This document shows positions 6,940 through 12,823 of a stretch of DNA of 12,823 bases, one piece after another. Source of the stretch: CAZIWX01 sp964543125 (lineage in GTDB: Bacteria > Fidelibacterota > UBA8477); NCBI GenBank assembly GCA_964543125.1, contig CAZIWX010000071.1, positions 1 to 12,823 of the forward strand. Direction: 5' to 3'. Position 1 is the first letter of the stretch. The number at the start of each line of letters is the position of its first letter. The position numbers and the translations under genes were made by a program. Under the pieces are notes generated by a model. The model did no database searches and was not told the DNA's origin. It was given only the letters and a program-made list of their open reading frames with translations.

Positions 6940-8076
6940 GTGAATACCGCATTTCTGGTTGCCGGATGCCGTTCGCCCATTGGACGAAGTCATCCGGAAA
7001 AAGGCGCTTACCGGAACCTCCGGGCCGATGAATTGACGGTTCAGGTCTTACAGGCTTTGCTGGACCGAACCGGGCTTGATCCCGCAAGGGTGGACGATGT
7101 CTACCTGGGCTGCGTGGGGCAACATCTGGAGCAGGGGAAAAATTTGGCCCGCTTAATCGTGCTGCTGGCCGGATTACCCGCTAGGATTCCCGGAATTACC
7201 CTTAATCGTCTGTGCGGTTCCAGTTTCAGCGCGGTGCAATTTGCCGCCGATGGGATTGCTGCGGGACGTATCTCACTTGCTCTGGCCGGCGGCGTGGAAC
7301 ACATGGGACATGTGCCCATGACAGCAGCTTTGGATTATCATCCCGGTTTGTTTAAAGCCTTCGATTTTCAGTGGACCAATATGGGCTTGACCGCGGAAAA
7401 ATTAGCCGAAGATTACCATATTTCCCGTGAAGCGCAGGATCGCTTTACCATTCTAAGTAACGAACGCTATTTTGAAGCCTTGCAGGCCGGGTTTTATTCC
7501 GCCGAGGTGGTTCCGATCCAAACACCCGAAGGAACGACTACCCGGGATGAACAACCGCGCCAATCGACCCTGGAAGCCCTGGCTAACCTAAAAACACCAT
7601 TCAAGGGAAATGGCACCGTAACGGCGGCCAACAGTTCCGGAATTGGGGACGGAGCCGGAATGGTCATGCTTGCCTCGGAGGAGCTGCTGCTCAGTAATGA
7701 CTGGAATCCGCTGGTCCGGATCGTCGATAGTGTAGCCATCGGTTTATCTCCGGATGTAATGGGTCTGGGTCCGGTTCCGGCAATTCAAAAACTATGTCTC
7801 CGGAATAACCTGAAATTGGATCAGATTGATTTATTTGAAATCAATGAAGCCTTCGCGGTCCAAATGCTGGCCTGTTTAAACGAACTGGAATTGACGATGG
7901 ACCGGGTAAACCCGCACGGGGGCGCGGTGGCTTTGGGTCATCCGCTGGGCATGTCCGGCGTTCGAATTATTCTGACTCTGGCCCGCTCCATGAAACAAAA
8001 CGGCTGTCATTACGGGGTTGCGGCCATGTGTGTCGGACACGGTCAGGGGGTGGCCATGCTGTTGGAGGAGCCCTAG
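6940..8076 (+). CDS. Thiolase, FadA-like, second of two in the operon
   Basis: This complete 378-residue thiolase has nucleophile Cys92 in NRLCGSSFSA, His334 in LGHPLGMSG and Cys364 in MCVGHGQG. The motifs LGHPLGMSG and MCVGHGQG resemble those of FadA (LGHPLGCSG, MCIGLGQG) more than those of the first thiolase, so the two genes are not a recent duplication. GTG at 6940 is chosen because the protein then begins with the short lead-in typical of thiolases. The only ribosome binding site candidate is a weak GGTGG at about 6928-6932. The gap after the SDR is 15 nt, and the TAG stop abuts the GTG of hcrC. Having two thiolases fits a pathway that needs 3-oxopimelyl-CoA cleavage to glutaryl-CoA and acetyl-CoA and also acetoacetyl-CoA cleavage. 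Which enzyme does which cannot be decided from sequence. Confidence 0.92.
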   Translation: MNTAFLVAGCRSPIGRSHPEKGAYRNLRADELTVQVLQALLDRTGLDPARVDDVYLGCVGQHLEQGKNLARLIVLLAGLPARIPGITLNRLCGSSFSAVQFAADGIAAGRISLALAGGVEHMGHVPMTAALDYHPGLFKAFDFQWTNMGLTAEKLAEDYHISREAQDRFTILSNERYFEALQAGFYSAEVVPIQTPEGTTTRDEQPRQSTLEALANLKTPFKGNGTVTAANSSGIGDGAGMVMLASEELLLSNDWNPLVRIVDSVAIGLSPDVMGLGPVPAIQKLCLRNNLKLDQIDLFEINEAFAVQMLACLNELELTMDRVNPHGGAVALGHPLGMSGVRIILTLARSMKQNGCHYGVAAMCVGHGQGVAMLLEEP

Positions 8077-8544
8077 GTGATTAAAGTAACGCTCACGGTC
8101 AACGGTTATCGCCAGTCTCTCACGGTTCCGGCTGAAGAAATGCTGGTGGATACGCTGCGGGAACGACTGCGCCTGACGGGAACGAAAAAAGGGTGTGAAC
8201 AAGCCACCTGCGGCAGTTGTACGGTTCTGGTGGATGGAAAGCCAACGCTGAGTTGTATTACGCCGGCCGTGCGCTGTCAGGGGCTGACCATCGAGACGAT
8301 TGAAGGCGTTGCCCGGGGGACTAAACTGCATCCCATACAAAAGCACCTGGTTGAAAAAGGCGGACTGCAATGCGGATTCTGTACCCCGGGAATCGTCATG
8401 ACCGCCAAGGCTTTTCTTGCGGAAAATCCGGCCGCGGACCGGGAAGACATCAAGAGCGCTTTATCCGGAAATCTTTGCCGGTGTACGGGATATAAGAAAA
8501 TCCTGGATGCCGTGGAAGCAGCAGCGGCGGAGCTGAAATCATGA
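8077..8544 (+). CDS. hcrC: 4-hydroxybenzoyl-CoA reductase gamma subunit (2Fe-2S)
   Basis: This 155-residue iron-sulfur subunit belongs to a xanthine-oxidase-family molybdenum enzyme and passes electrons towards the molybdenum centre during removal of the ring hydroxyl of 4-hydroxybenzoyl-CoA. The N-terminal ferredoxin-type cluster is bound by Cys40, Cys45, Cys48 and Cys60. The second cluster, in the helical half, is bound by Cys99, Cys102, Cys134 and Cys136 (CGFC and CRC motifs). All eight ligands are present, and the length matches the roughly 160 residues usual for the subunit. The start is GTG at 8077, directly after the thiolase stop, with a strong GGAGGAG inside the thiolase end at about 8064-8070. 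The subunit alone could belong to any molybdenum hydroxylase. The hcr assignment rests on the two following genes. R. palustris HbaB is the equivalent. Confidence 0.92.
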   Translation: MIKVTLTVNGYRQSLTVPAEEMLVDTLRERLRLTGTKKGCEQATCGSCTVLVDGKPTLSCITPAVRCQGLTIETIEGVARGTKLHPIQKHLVEKGGLQCGFCTPGIVMTAKAFLAENPAADREDIKSALSGNLCRCTGYKKILDAVEAAAAELKS

Positions 8545-10823
8545 CCGGCCTCATCGGCAAACGCACCCCCTATATTGATGCCGTTGCCAAGGTGACGGGA
8601 AAAGCGGAATATGCCGCTGATTGCTTTAAAAATAATCTGGCATACATCGCTTTCCTGCGGAGTCCCCGGGCCCATGCCTTGATCGAAGCGATTGACACCC
8701 ATGCCGCTCAGAAGCTAAACGGCGTATTATTAATCGTTACCGGAAAAGATTTGCCCATTCCGTTCGGTGTCCTGCCCATCAGCCGGGATGAAACGGCTCT
8801 GGCCGTGGGCAAGGTTCGTTACCGGGGAGAACTTGTAGCCGCCGTGGTGGCGGAATCCAAAGCCATTGCCGCCGAAGCCTGTTCCAGGATTTCCGTGTCC
8901 TATCAACCCCTCCGGGAATTTTTTAATCCGGTGGATTCACTCGCACCCTGCGAACCGGGCGATCAAATCCATGTCCACGGTAAAAACGGCACCAATATTC
9001 ATAAAGTGGCTCGGATGAGTTTTAACAAGCCTGAGAAAGCCCTGGCCGAAAGTCCGCTGGTCGTCTCGCGTTCATTCCGGTTTGCCGGTTTGAATCACGG
9101 GTTTACCGAACCCATGGCGACCCTGGCGTATGGGGACGCCGAAGAAACCCTGACCGTGGTGAGTGCTACCCAGGTCCCCCATTATTTACAACGGACATTA
9201 TCCCGGGTGCTGGAACTTCCCCTGCATAAAATCAGGGTCATCAAACCGGCGTTAGGCGGCGGATTCGGCGGGAAAGGAGATCCCTTCCCCCACGAAATTA
9301 TCGCGGGCTACGCGGCGCTGAAGCTGAATCGTCCGGTGAAAGTCGAGCTGGACCGGGAAGGGGTGTTTATAAATAATCATGGCCGCCATCCCACGGAAAT
9401 GGAGATTTCGGTGGGCGCCGATCGATCCGGCAAGCTGACGGGCTTAAAAACGGATATTTTAATTGACGGCGGCGCCTACGGCAGCTTTGGCGTGGTTACC
9501 GCTTATTATAACGGTGTTCTGCTGCAGGGACCGTATCGCATTGACCCGTTCGGGTTTAAAGCCACCCGGGTTTACACCAATAAGCCGCAATGCGGCGCCA
9601 TGCGCGGACACGGGGCCGTCAATCCCCGGTATGCCATGGAATGTACGCTGGACATCCTTGCCGAAGAATTGAAAATGGATCCCTGCGATTTGCGGGCAAG
9701 GAATTTCCTGCCTGCGGATACCCTGACTCCCGGTCAGTTGCGCATTACCAGCAATGGCGTGGCCGATTGCCTGAAAACCGTGCGGAAGCGCTCCGATTGG
9801 GACCGGCGGCACGGACGGTTGCCCCACGGCCGGGGATTGGGAGTCGCCTGCGGATTTTTTATCAGCGGTAGCGCCCTGCCCATTTATTGGACGGAATATC
9901 CCCAGACCGTGGTTCACGCCAAGTTGGATTTTGATGGCCGGGTCGTACTCTTCAGCGGCGCCAGCGATATCGGGCAGGGGAGTGATACGCTCCTGGTGCA
10001 AATCGGCGCCCATGAACTGGGAATATCCATGGACCGGGTTCAGGTGCATACGGCGGACACGAAACTTTCGCCGGTGGATCTGGGCAGCTACTCCAGCCGG
10101 GTTACCTTTATGATGGGGAATGCGGCGCGATCGGCAGTCGTCAAGTTGAGAACGGAGATCATCAAGGGTATCCGGAAGCGGCATCCCGCGGTAAGCGGAG
10201 AGTTGCGGTTCAAAGACAACCGGGTGGTTTCCGATGATCAACAATTGAATTTAACCTGGGCTGAGGCCGTGGCTCTGGCGCTGGCCGGACGCGGCTCGAT
10301 CATGACCAGTGGATATTATATTTCGCCGAAAATGGGTGGTGATTTTAAAGGCGCCGGAGCCGGCTTGAGTCCGGCTTACAGTTTTGGCGCGTTCATCAGT
10401 GAAGTGGTTGTGAATCCGCAAACCGGTCAGGTTATTGTAAAAAAAGTCTGGGGCGCCCACGATTGCGGCAAGGCGTTGAATCCCCTGGCCGTGGAAGGTC
10501 AGATTGAAGGCAGTATTCACATGGGAGTTGGGCAGGCCCTGTCGGAAGAACTGGTTTATCACCAGGGCCGGATTATGAATCCCACTTTTCTTGATTATAA
10601 AATTCCCACTGTTCTGGATACGCCGGAGATGGATGTTTCGATCATTGAATCGGATGACCGTGAAGGACCCTATGGCGCCAAGGAAGCCGGCGAAGGTCCG
10701 ATTCACCCCGTTATTCCTTCCATCGGGAACGCCGTTTATGATGCGGTGGGTATTCGCTTGTATGATTTACCCCTGACGCCCCCCAAAGTCCTGGCCGCCT
10801 TGAAAGAAAAAGTTTCGGCATGA
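8541..10823 (+). CDS. hcrA: 4-hydroxybenzoyl-CoA reductase alpha subunit (molybdenum cofactor)
   Basis: This 760-residue catalytic subunit binds the molybdopterin cytosine dinucleotide cofactor and reductively dehydroxylates 4-hydroxybenzoyl-CoA to benzoyl-CoA. An N-terminal aldehyde-oxidase a/b-hammerhead domain starts with VTGKAEYAADC. The cofactor domain then shows GGGFGGKGDPFPHE from about residue 237, QCGAMRGHGAVNPRYA around 350-365, and near the C-terminus GPYGAKEAGEG with Glu715 and Glu718, the region that holds the active-site glutamate in this superfamily. GDPFPHE and MRGHGAVN agree with HcrA of Thauera as I recall it, and the length is near its 769 residues. The start overlaps hcrC by four bases as ATGA, and the end overlaps hcrB the same way. 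Other family members (CO, xanthine or nicotinate dehydrogenases) are less likely given the beta subunit. The equivalent in Rhodopseudomonas is HbaC. Confidence 0.93.
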   Translation: MTGLIGKRTPYIDAVAKVTGKAEYAADCFKNNLAYIAFLRSPRAHALIEAIDTHAAQKLNGVLLIVTGKDLPIPFGVLPISRDETALAVGKVRYRGELVAAVVAESKAIAAEACSRISVSYQPLREFFNPVDSLAPCEPGDQIHVHGKNGTNIHKVARMSFNKPEKALAESPLVVSRSFRFAGLNHGFTEPMATLAYGDAEETLTVVSATQVPHYLQRTLSRVLELPLHKIRVIKPALGGGFGGKGDPFPHEIIAGYAALKLNRPVKVELDREGVFINNHGRHPTEMEISVGADRSGKLTGLKTDILIDGGAYGSFGVVTAYYNGVLLQGPYRIDPFGFKATRVYTNKPQCGAMRGHGAVNPRYAMECTLDILAEELKMDPCDLRARNFLPADTLTPGQLRITSNGVADCLKTVRKRSDWDRRHGRLPHGRGLGVACGFFISGSALPIYWTEYPQTVVHAKLDFDGRVVLFSGASDIGQGSDTLLVQIGAHELGISMDRVQVHTADTKLSPVDLGSYSSRVTFMMGNAARSAVVKLRTEIIKGIRKRHPAVSGELRFKDNRVVSDDQQLNLTWAEAVALALAGRGSIMTSGYYISPKMGGDFKGAGAGLSPAYSFGAFISEVVVNPQTGQVIVKKVWGAHDCGKALNPLAVEGQIEGSIHMGVGQALSEELVYHQGRIMNPTFLDYKIPTVLDTPEMDVSIIESDDREGPYGAKEAGEGPIHPVIPSIGNAVYDAVGIRLYDLPLTPPKVLAALKEKVSA

Positions 10824-11743
10824 AGTATTTCCTCCCAACCACAGCCGTTGAAGCCCTGAAATTGGCTCAAAACCACCCGGATTACCGGTATTACGCCGGG
10901 GGAACGGATTTGCAACTGCGCATCAAACAACGCCTGAGCCGGCCGGAAACCATCATTGATCTGAGCCGGATTGCTGAATTGCGTCAAGTCCAATTTCAGC
11001 CCAACGGCGGGCTGAAACTGGGCGCCCTGGTTACCCTGTCCGAACTCACGGCTCACCCGGCGATTCGGGATCAATTCCCGTTGATTTATGAAGCGGCGAA
11101 GTCTATTGGTTCACCCGTATTGCGGAAAACGGCCACGCTGGGGGGAAACCTGCTGCTGGCCAACCGCTGTACTTTTTACAATCAATCTCTTGACTGGCGG
11201 AATTCGATGGGGTCCTGTCTGCGGGATACAGGCGATATTTGTCAGGTGACCGGGGTTGACGGGAATTGCTACTCCCGGAATGCCTCTGATTTAGCGCCGG
11301 CGCTGATTGCCCTGGAAGCCGGGGTGTCCATCAGAGGAAAAAACGGAACCCGCCAAGCGGCCCTGGAGTCGCTCTATCATTCAGATGGAATCCACTATCA
11401 CCAGAATCTGGCTTGCGGAGATTTGATTACGGAAATCAGGGTTCCCGTTTCGAACGGCGTTCATTTTTATAAGAAATTGCGGGTACGGCAAGCGCTTGAC
11501 TACAGCTCCCTGACCATTGCCGCCATTTTTCAACCAGCTGATCATTTCCGGGTTTGCGTCAATGGCGTTTCCATGTCGCCGGTATGGCTGGAAGGCTTCC
11601 GGGGGGAGATGACGTTTGGCGCGGTGGAACACTTTTTCCGTAAACACTGCCAGACGGTGGATAACGATACACTCCCAAGAGAATACCGGCGTTTGATGAT
11701 GGTCACCTGGCTGCGGGAGTGGTGGGAATCCGCGGCTGGTTAA
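10820..11743 (+). CDS. hcrB: 4-hydroxybenzoyl-CoA reductase beta subunit (FAD and 4Fe-4S)
   Basis: This 307-residue flavoprotein subunit has the FAD motifs AGGTD at 26-30 and TLGGN at 106-110. What sets it apart from ordinary molybdenum hydroxylases is the inserted loop with Cys117, Cys133, Cys141 and Cys150 (motifs RCTFYNQ, SCLRD, DICQV, GNC). The spacing 16-8-9 is the same as that of the extra [4Fe-4S] cluster in Thauera HcrB, from memory Cys122/138/146/155. The cluster is thought to let the enzyme take low-potential electrons from ferredoxin and run as a reductase. The protein is slightly shorter than the roughly 324 residues of Thauera HcrB, with a short C-terminal domain, but no frameshift is visible. 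It overlaps hcrA by four bases. No terminator is seen after the TAA at 11741, and the DNA changes character within about 30 bases. R. palustris HbaD is the equivalent. Confidence 0.93.
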   Translation: MKYFLPTTAVEALKLAQNHPDYRYYAGGTDLQLRIKQRLSRPETIIDLSRIAELRQVQFQPNGGLKLGALVTLSELTAHPAIRDQFPLIYEAAKSIGSPVLRKTATLGGNLLLANRCTFYNQSLDWRNSMGSCLRDTGDICQVTGVDGNCYSRNASDLAPALIALEAGVSIRGKNGTRQAALESLYHSDGIHYHQNLACGDLITEIRVPVSNGVHFYKKLRVRQALDYSSLTIAAIFQPADHFRVCVNGVSMSPVWLEGFRGEMTFGAVEHFFRKHCQTVDNDTLPREYRRLMMVTWLREWWESAAG

Positions 11744-11769
11744 TCCGTAAAGGGTTCCTCGCTGTTATA

Positions 11770-11778
11770 GGGGGGGGG
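11770..11778 (+). repeat. Run of nine G at the junction
   Basis: Nine consecutive G lie exactly where operon-like DNA gives way to AT-rich DNA, and they touch the left arm of the inverted repeat at 11776. Such a run is prone to sequencing and replication slippage, so its length and the local join should be treated with caution. Confidence 0.9.
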
Positions 11779-11906
11779 TAACGGTGAGTATAAGCGTAGT
11801 GCGGGTTTTCGAAGCACATTGCTTTTAATATACACCAATGTTTATTTATTGTTAAAACGTTCATATTTAGCACTTCACCCCGCATTACGTTTATACATTG
11901 TTACCC
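11776..11906 (+). repeat. Long imperfect inverted repeat, possible structured RNA or MITE-like element
   Basis: The left arm 11776-11805 pairs with the right arm 11879-11906 around a 73-nt AT-rich loop. The outer ends are GGGTAAC and GTTACCC, and an inner block TGCGGG pairs with CCCGCA. The stem has 28 pairs and one two-base bulge at 11787-11788. The four positions that are not Watson-Crick (11783, 11784, 11794, 11799) are all G opposite T, which would be G-U pairs if the plus strand is transcribed. A further block, GAAG at 11811-11814 against CTTC at 11873-11876, extends the stem. No transposase or target-site duplication is visible. The element resembles intergenic repeats I associate with Bacteroidota genomes, from memory only. 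Confidence 0.7.
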
Positions 11907-11941
11907 ACCGTACTTCTTCATTTTCAGACTTTTCAGCGTTG

Positions 11942-12014
11942 GCAAGACATACTCTTTTGCAATTTTTGGTCTGTGTGTCAGCCTGTACGAATTGCAAATG
12001 TGTATGGCTTTTGC
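11942..12014. repeat. Second imperfect inverted repeat
   Basis: The segment at 11942-11963, ending in TTTTGCAAT, is matched in inverse orientation by 11991-12014, beginning ATTGCAAATG and ending CTTTTGC. There are a few mismatches and a 27-nt loop. It lies just beyond the stop of the minus-strand restriction gene, so it could be a weak transcript-end hairpin for that gene, but no T tract follows in that direction. Confidence 0.5.
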
Positions 12015-12023
12015 GGTGGCTTT

Positions 12024-12823
12024 TTATTCATCCAGTTTTATGTCAAATTCATTTGGTTCTATCCAATACTTTTTATAGAAATCTTTGTCTCCTAATACTG
12101 CTATATCTTCTGTTGCAAGTCTCAAATGGACTTTCAATTTCTTATCGCCAAACTCAAATTCCTTTACTTTTTCATTTTCAACAAACAAATCTCTGTACCC
12201 ATCAACTTTAAATTGATATTCGCTTCTACCAGTCCCTTTTGGGTCAATGTACAAAATGTGGTATTCATTTTCTTTTTGTAACCAAAACACGAAGTCAGGC
12301 AAGAAGTTTCTTTTTCCGTTGTATGGGTCTATGTATGGAATCCTAACTTTTTTATCAAGTGAATGGTCTATTTTACTGAATTTCCACCAGTCAAATTGTG
12401 AAAAGAAATTATCATCTTCTTTCAGATGTTTTTCCAAAGCATTCACAAATTCAATTTCGCTTGGTGTATCAATAATGTGTTTCATCCATTTAATGCGGTC
12501 TTTGCCCGAAATCACAGTTGGGAAATAATAATGGTTTAATAATTTCTTGATATTTATTTCTTCATTTCTGTGTGTAAAAGTCTCTGTTCCTGAACTGGCT
12601 TCATCTTTTAATTTCTCAATCTGTTCAGTATATACATCAATATCAATTTCACTGTTTGCAAGTGCCTGCTTTAACTCGCTTTTTACTTGCTCTTTATCAA
12701 CAGGATTTTTGGCTTTTTTGATTTTATTCTTTAATTCAGCAAGGCGTTTAAACTCAATAGATGTTTCACTTCCTGTTTTTGATGTTGTTACGCTTATTTT
12801 ATTGTAATGAATAATTTCTTCTT
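12024..12823 (-). CDS. Type III restriction endonuclease, Res subunit, C-terminal fragment
   Basis: The frame is open from the window end at 12823 to the TAA at 12024-12026, giving 265 residues of the C-terminal part; the helicase part lies outside. The GTG at 12515 is an internal valine codon. The fragment begins with a charged, probably helical stretch (about 12605-12770), followed by YYFPTVISGKDRIKWMKHI and SEIEFVNALEKHL. The nuclease core is FLPDFVFWL with the Asp codon at 12294-12296, then YIDPKGTG with Asp at 12243-12245 and Lys at 12237-12239: a PD-(D/E)XK site of the D...DXK type. KVDGYRDLF follows. This arrangement is typical of type III restriction enzymes or related DEAD-box helicase-nucleases, which cut foreign DNA after ATP-driven translocation. 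Low GC and AT-rich codons are unlike the aromatic operon. The methyltransferase partner (Mod) is not in the window. Confidence 0.8.
   Translation of the reverse strand, partial: EEIIHYNKISVTTSKTGSETSIEFKRLAELKNKIKKAKNPVDKEQVKSELKQALANSEIDIDVYTEQIEKLKDEASSGTETFTHRNEEINIKKLLNHYYFPTVISGKDRIKWMKHIIDTPSEIEFVNALEKHLKEDDNFFSQFDWWKFSKIDHSLDKKVRIPYIDPYNGKRNFLPDFVFWLQKENEYHILYIDPKGTGRSEYQFKVDGYRDLFVENEKVKEFEFGDKKLKVHLRLATEDIAVLGDKDFYKKYWIEPNEFDIKLDE

Larger units (their letters stand above)
11744..12023. other. Intergenic region containing the composition junction
   Basis: These 280 bases between hcrB and the convergent restriction gene hold no credible gene. The first 20 or so resemble the operon in base use. 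From about 11765 the DNA is AT-rich and carries a run of nine G, a long imperfect inverted repeat and a second shorter one, described separately. I see no rho-independent terminator with a T tract for either flanking gene. The point where the composition changes is between about 11744 and 11780. Confidence 0.75.

Noticed and set aside
9459..10244. Minus-strand open frame of 261 codons inside hcrA
   Set aside because: hcrA is intact and strongly recognised on the plus strand. Long antisense frames are common in GC-rich genes, and this one has no recognisable domain.
8077..11743. Xanthine, CO or aldehyde dehydrogenase instead of 4-hydroxybenzoyl-CoA reductase
   Set aside because: The FAD subunit carries the four-cysteine insertion found in 4-hydroxybenzoyl-CoA reductases, and the neighbours are benzoyl-CoA pathway genes.
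11776..11906. Integron attC site
   Set aside because: The outer ends GGGTAAC and GTTACCC look attC-like at first, but GTTACCC does not fit the GTTRRRY core, and no integrase or cassette layout is present.
11819..12211. Plus-strand open frame of 130 codons
   Set aside because: It runs through the inverted repeats and then antisense to the restriction gene. The protein is a Leu/Ser/Phe-rich low-complexity string with no known motif, as expected from reading AT-rich DNA backwards.
12247..12807. Plus-strand frames opposite the restriction gene
   Set aside because: Both are antisense shadows of a frame with clear nuclease motifs and show only hydrophobic low-complexity translation.
1..12823. CRISPR arrays, tRNA, rRNA and insertion sequences
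   Set aside because: No regularly spaced repeats, no RNA gene signatures and no transposase were seen on either strand.

Overview
The window has two unlike parts. Positions 35 to 11743 hold ten tightly packed plus-strand genes of anaerobic aromatic degradation. Positions from about 11745 to 12823 hold AT-rich DNA with a minus-strand fragment of a type III restriction endonuclease.

The ten genes read, in order: thiolase 1, had, oah, dch, a 3-hydroxyacyl-CoA dehydrogenase/enoyl-CoA hydratase fusion, an SDR dehydrogenase, thiolase 2, hcrC, hcrA, hcrB. Neighbours overlap by 4 nt (ATGA), abut exactly, or are 13-15 nt apart, so they are almost certainly one operon. Together they describe a route. 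HcrCAB removes the ring hydroxyl of 4-hydroxybenzoyl-CoA to give benzoyl-CoA. Benzoyl-CoA reductase is not in the window. Its product, cyclohexa-1,5-diene-1-carbonyl-CoA, is hydrated by Dch, oxidised by Had and ring-opened by Oah to 3-hydroxypimelyl-CoA. The fusion enzyme, the SDR and the two thiolases can then carry out beta-oxidation towards glutaryl-CoA, crotonyl-CoA and acetyl-CoA. CoA ligases, glutaryl-CoA dehydrogenase, ETF and ferredoxin are also absent and would have to lie elsewhere.

The Had/Oah/Dch set is the modified beta-oxidation known from Thauera, Azoarcus, Geobacter and Syntrophus, not the Rhodopseudomonas BadK/BadH/BadI route. The host of this part is therefore an anaerobic or denitrifying bacterium using aromatic acids or phenols. 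I cannot name the phylum from sequence alone.

Directly after hcrB the composition changes sharply: a sampled 60-nt line is about 57% G+C in hcrA and about 30% in the restriction gene. The change comes with a run of nine G and two imperfect inverted repeats. The restriction-gene side looks to me like Bacteroidota DNA, from style and memory only. The join is either a horizontal acquisition or a metagenome assembly chimera, and this is the main caution for using the window. No tRNA, rRNA, CRISPR array or insertion sequence was seen.
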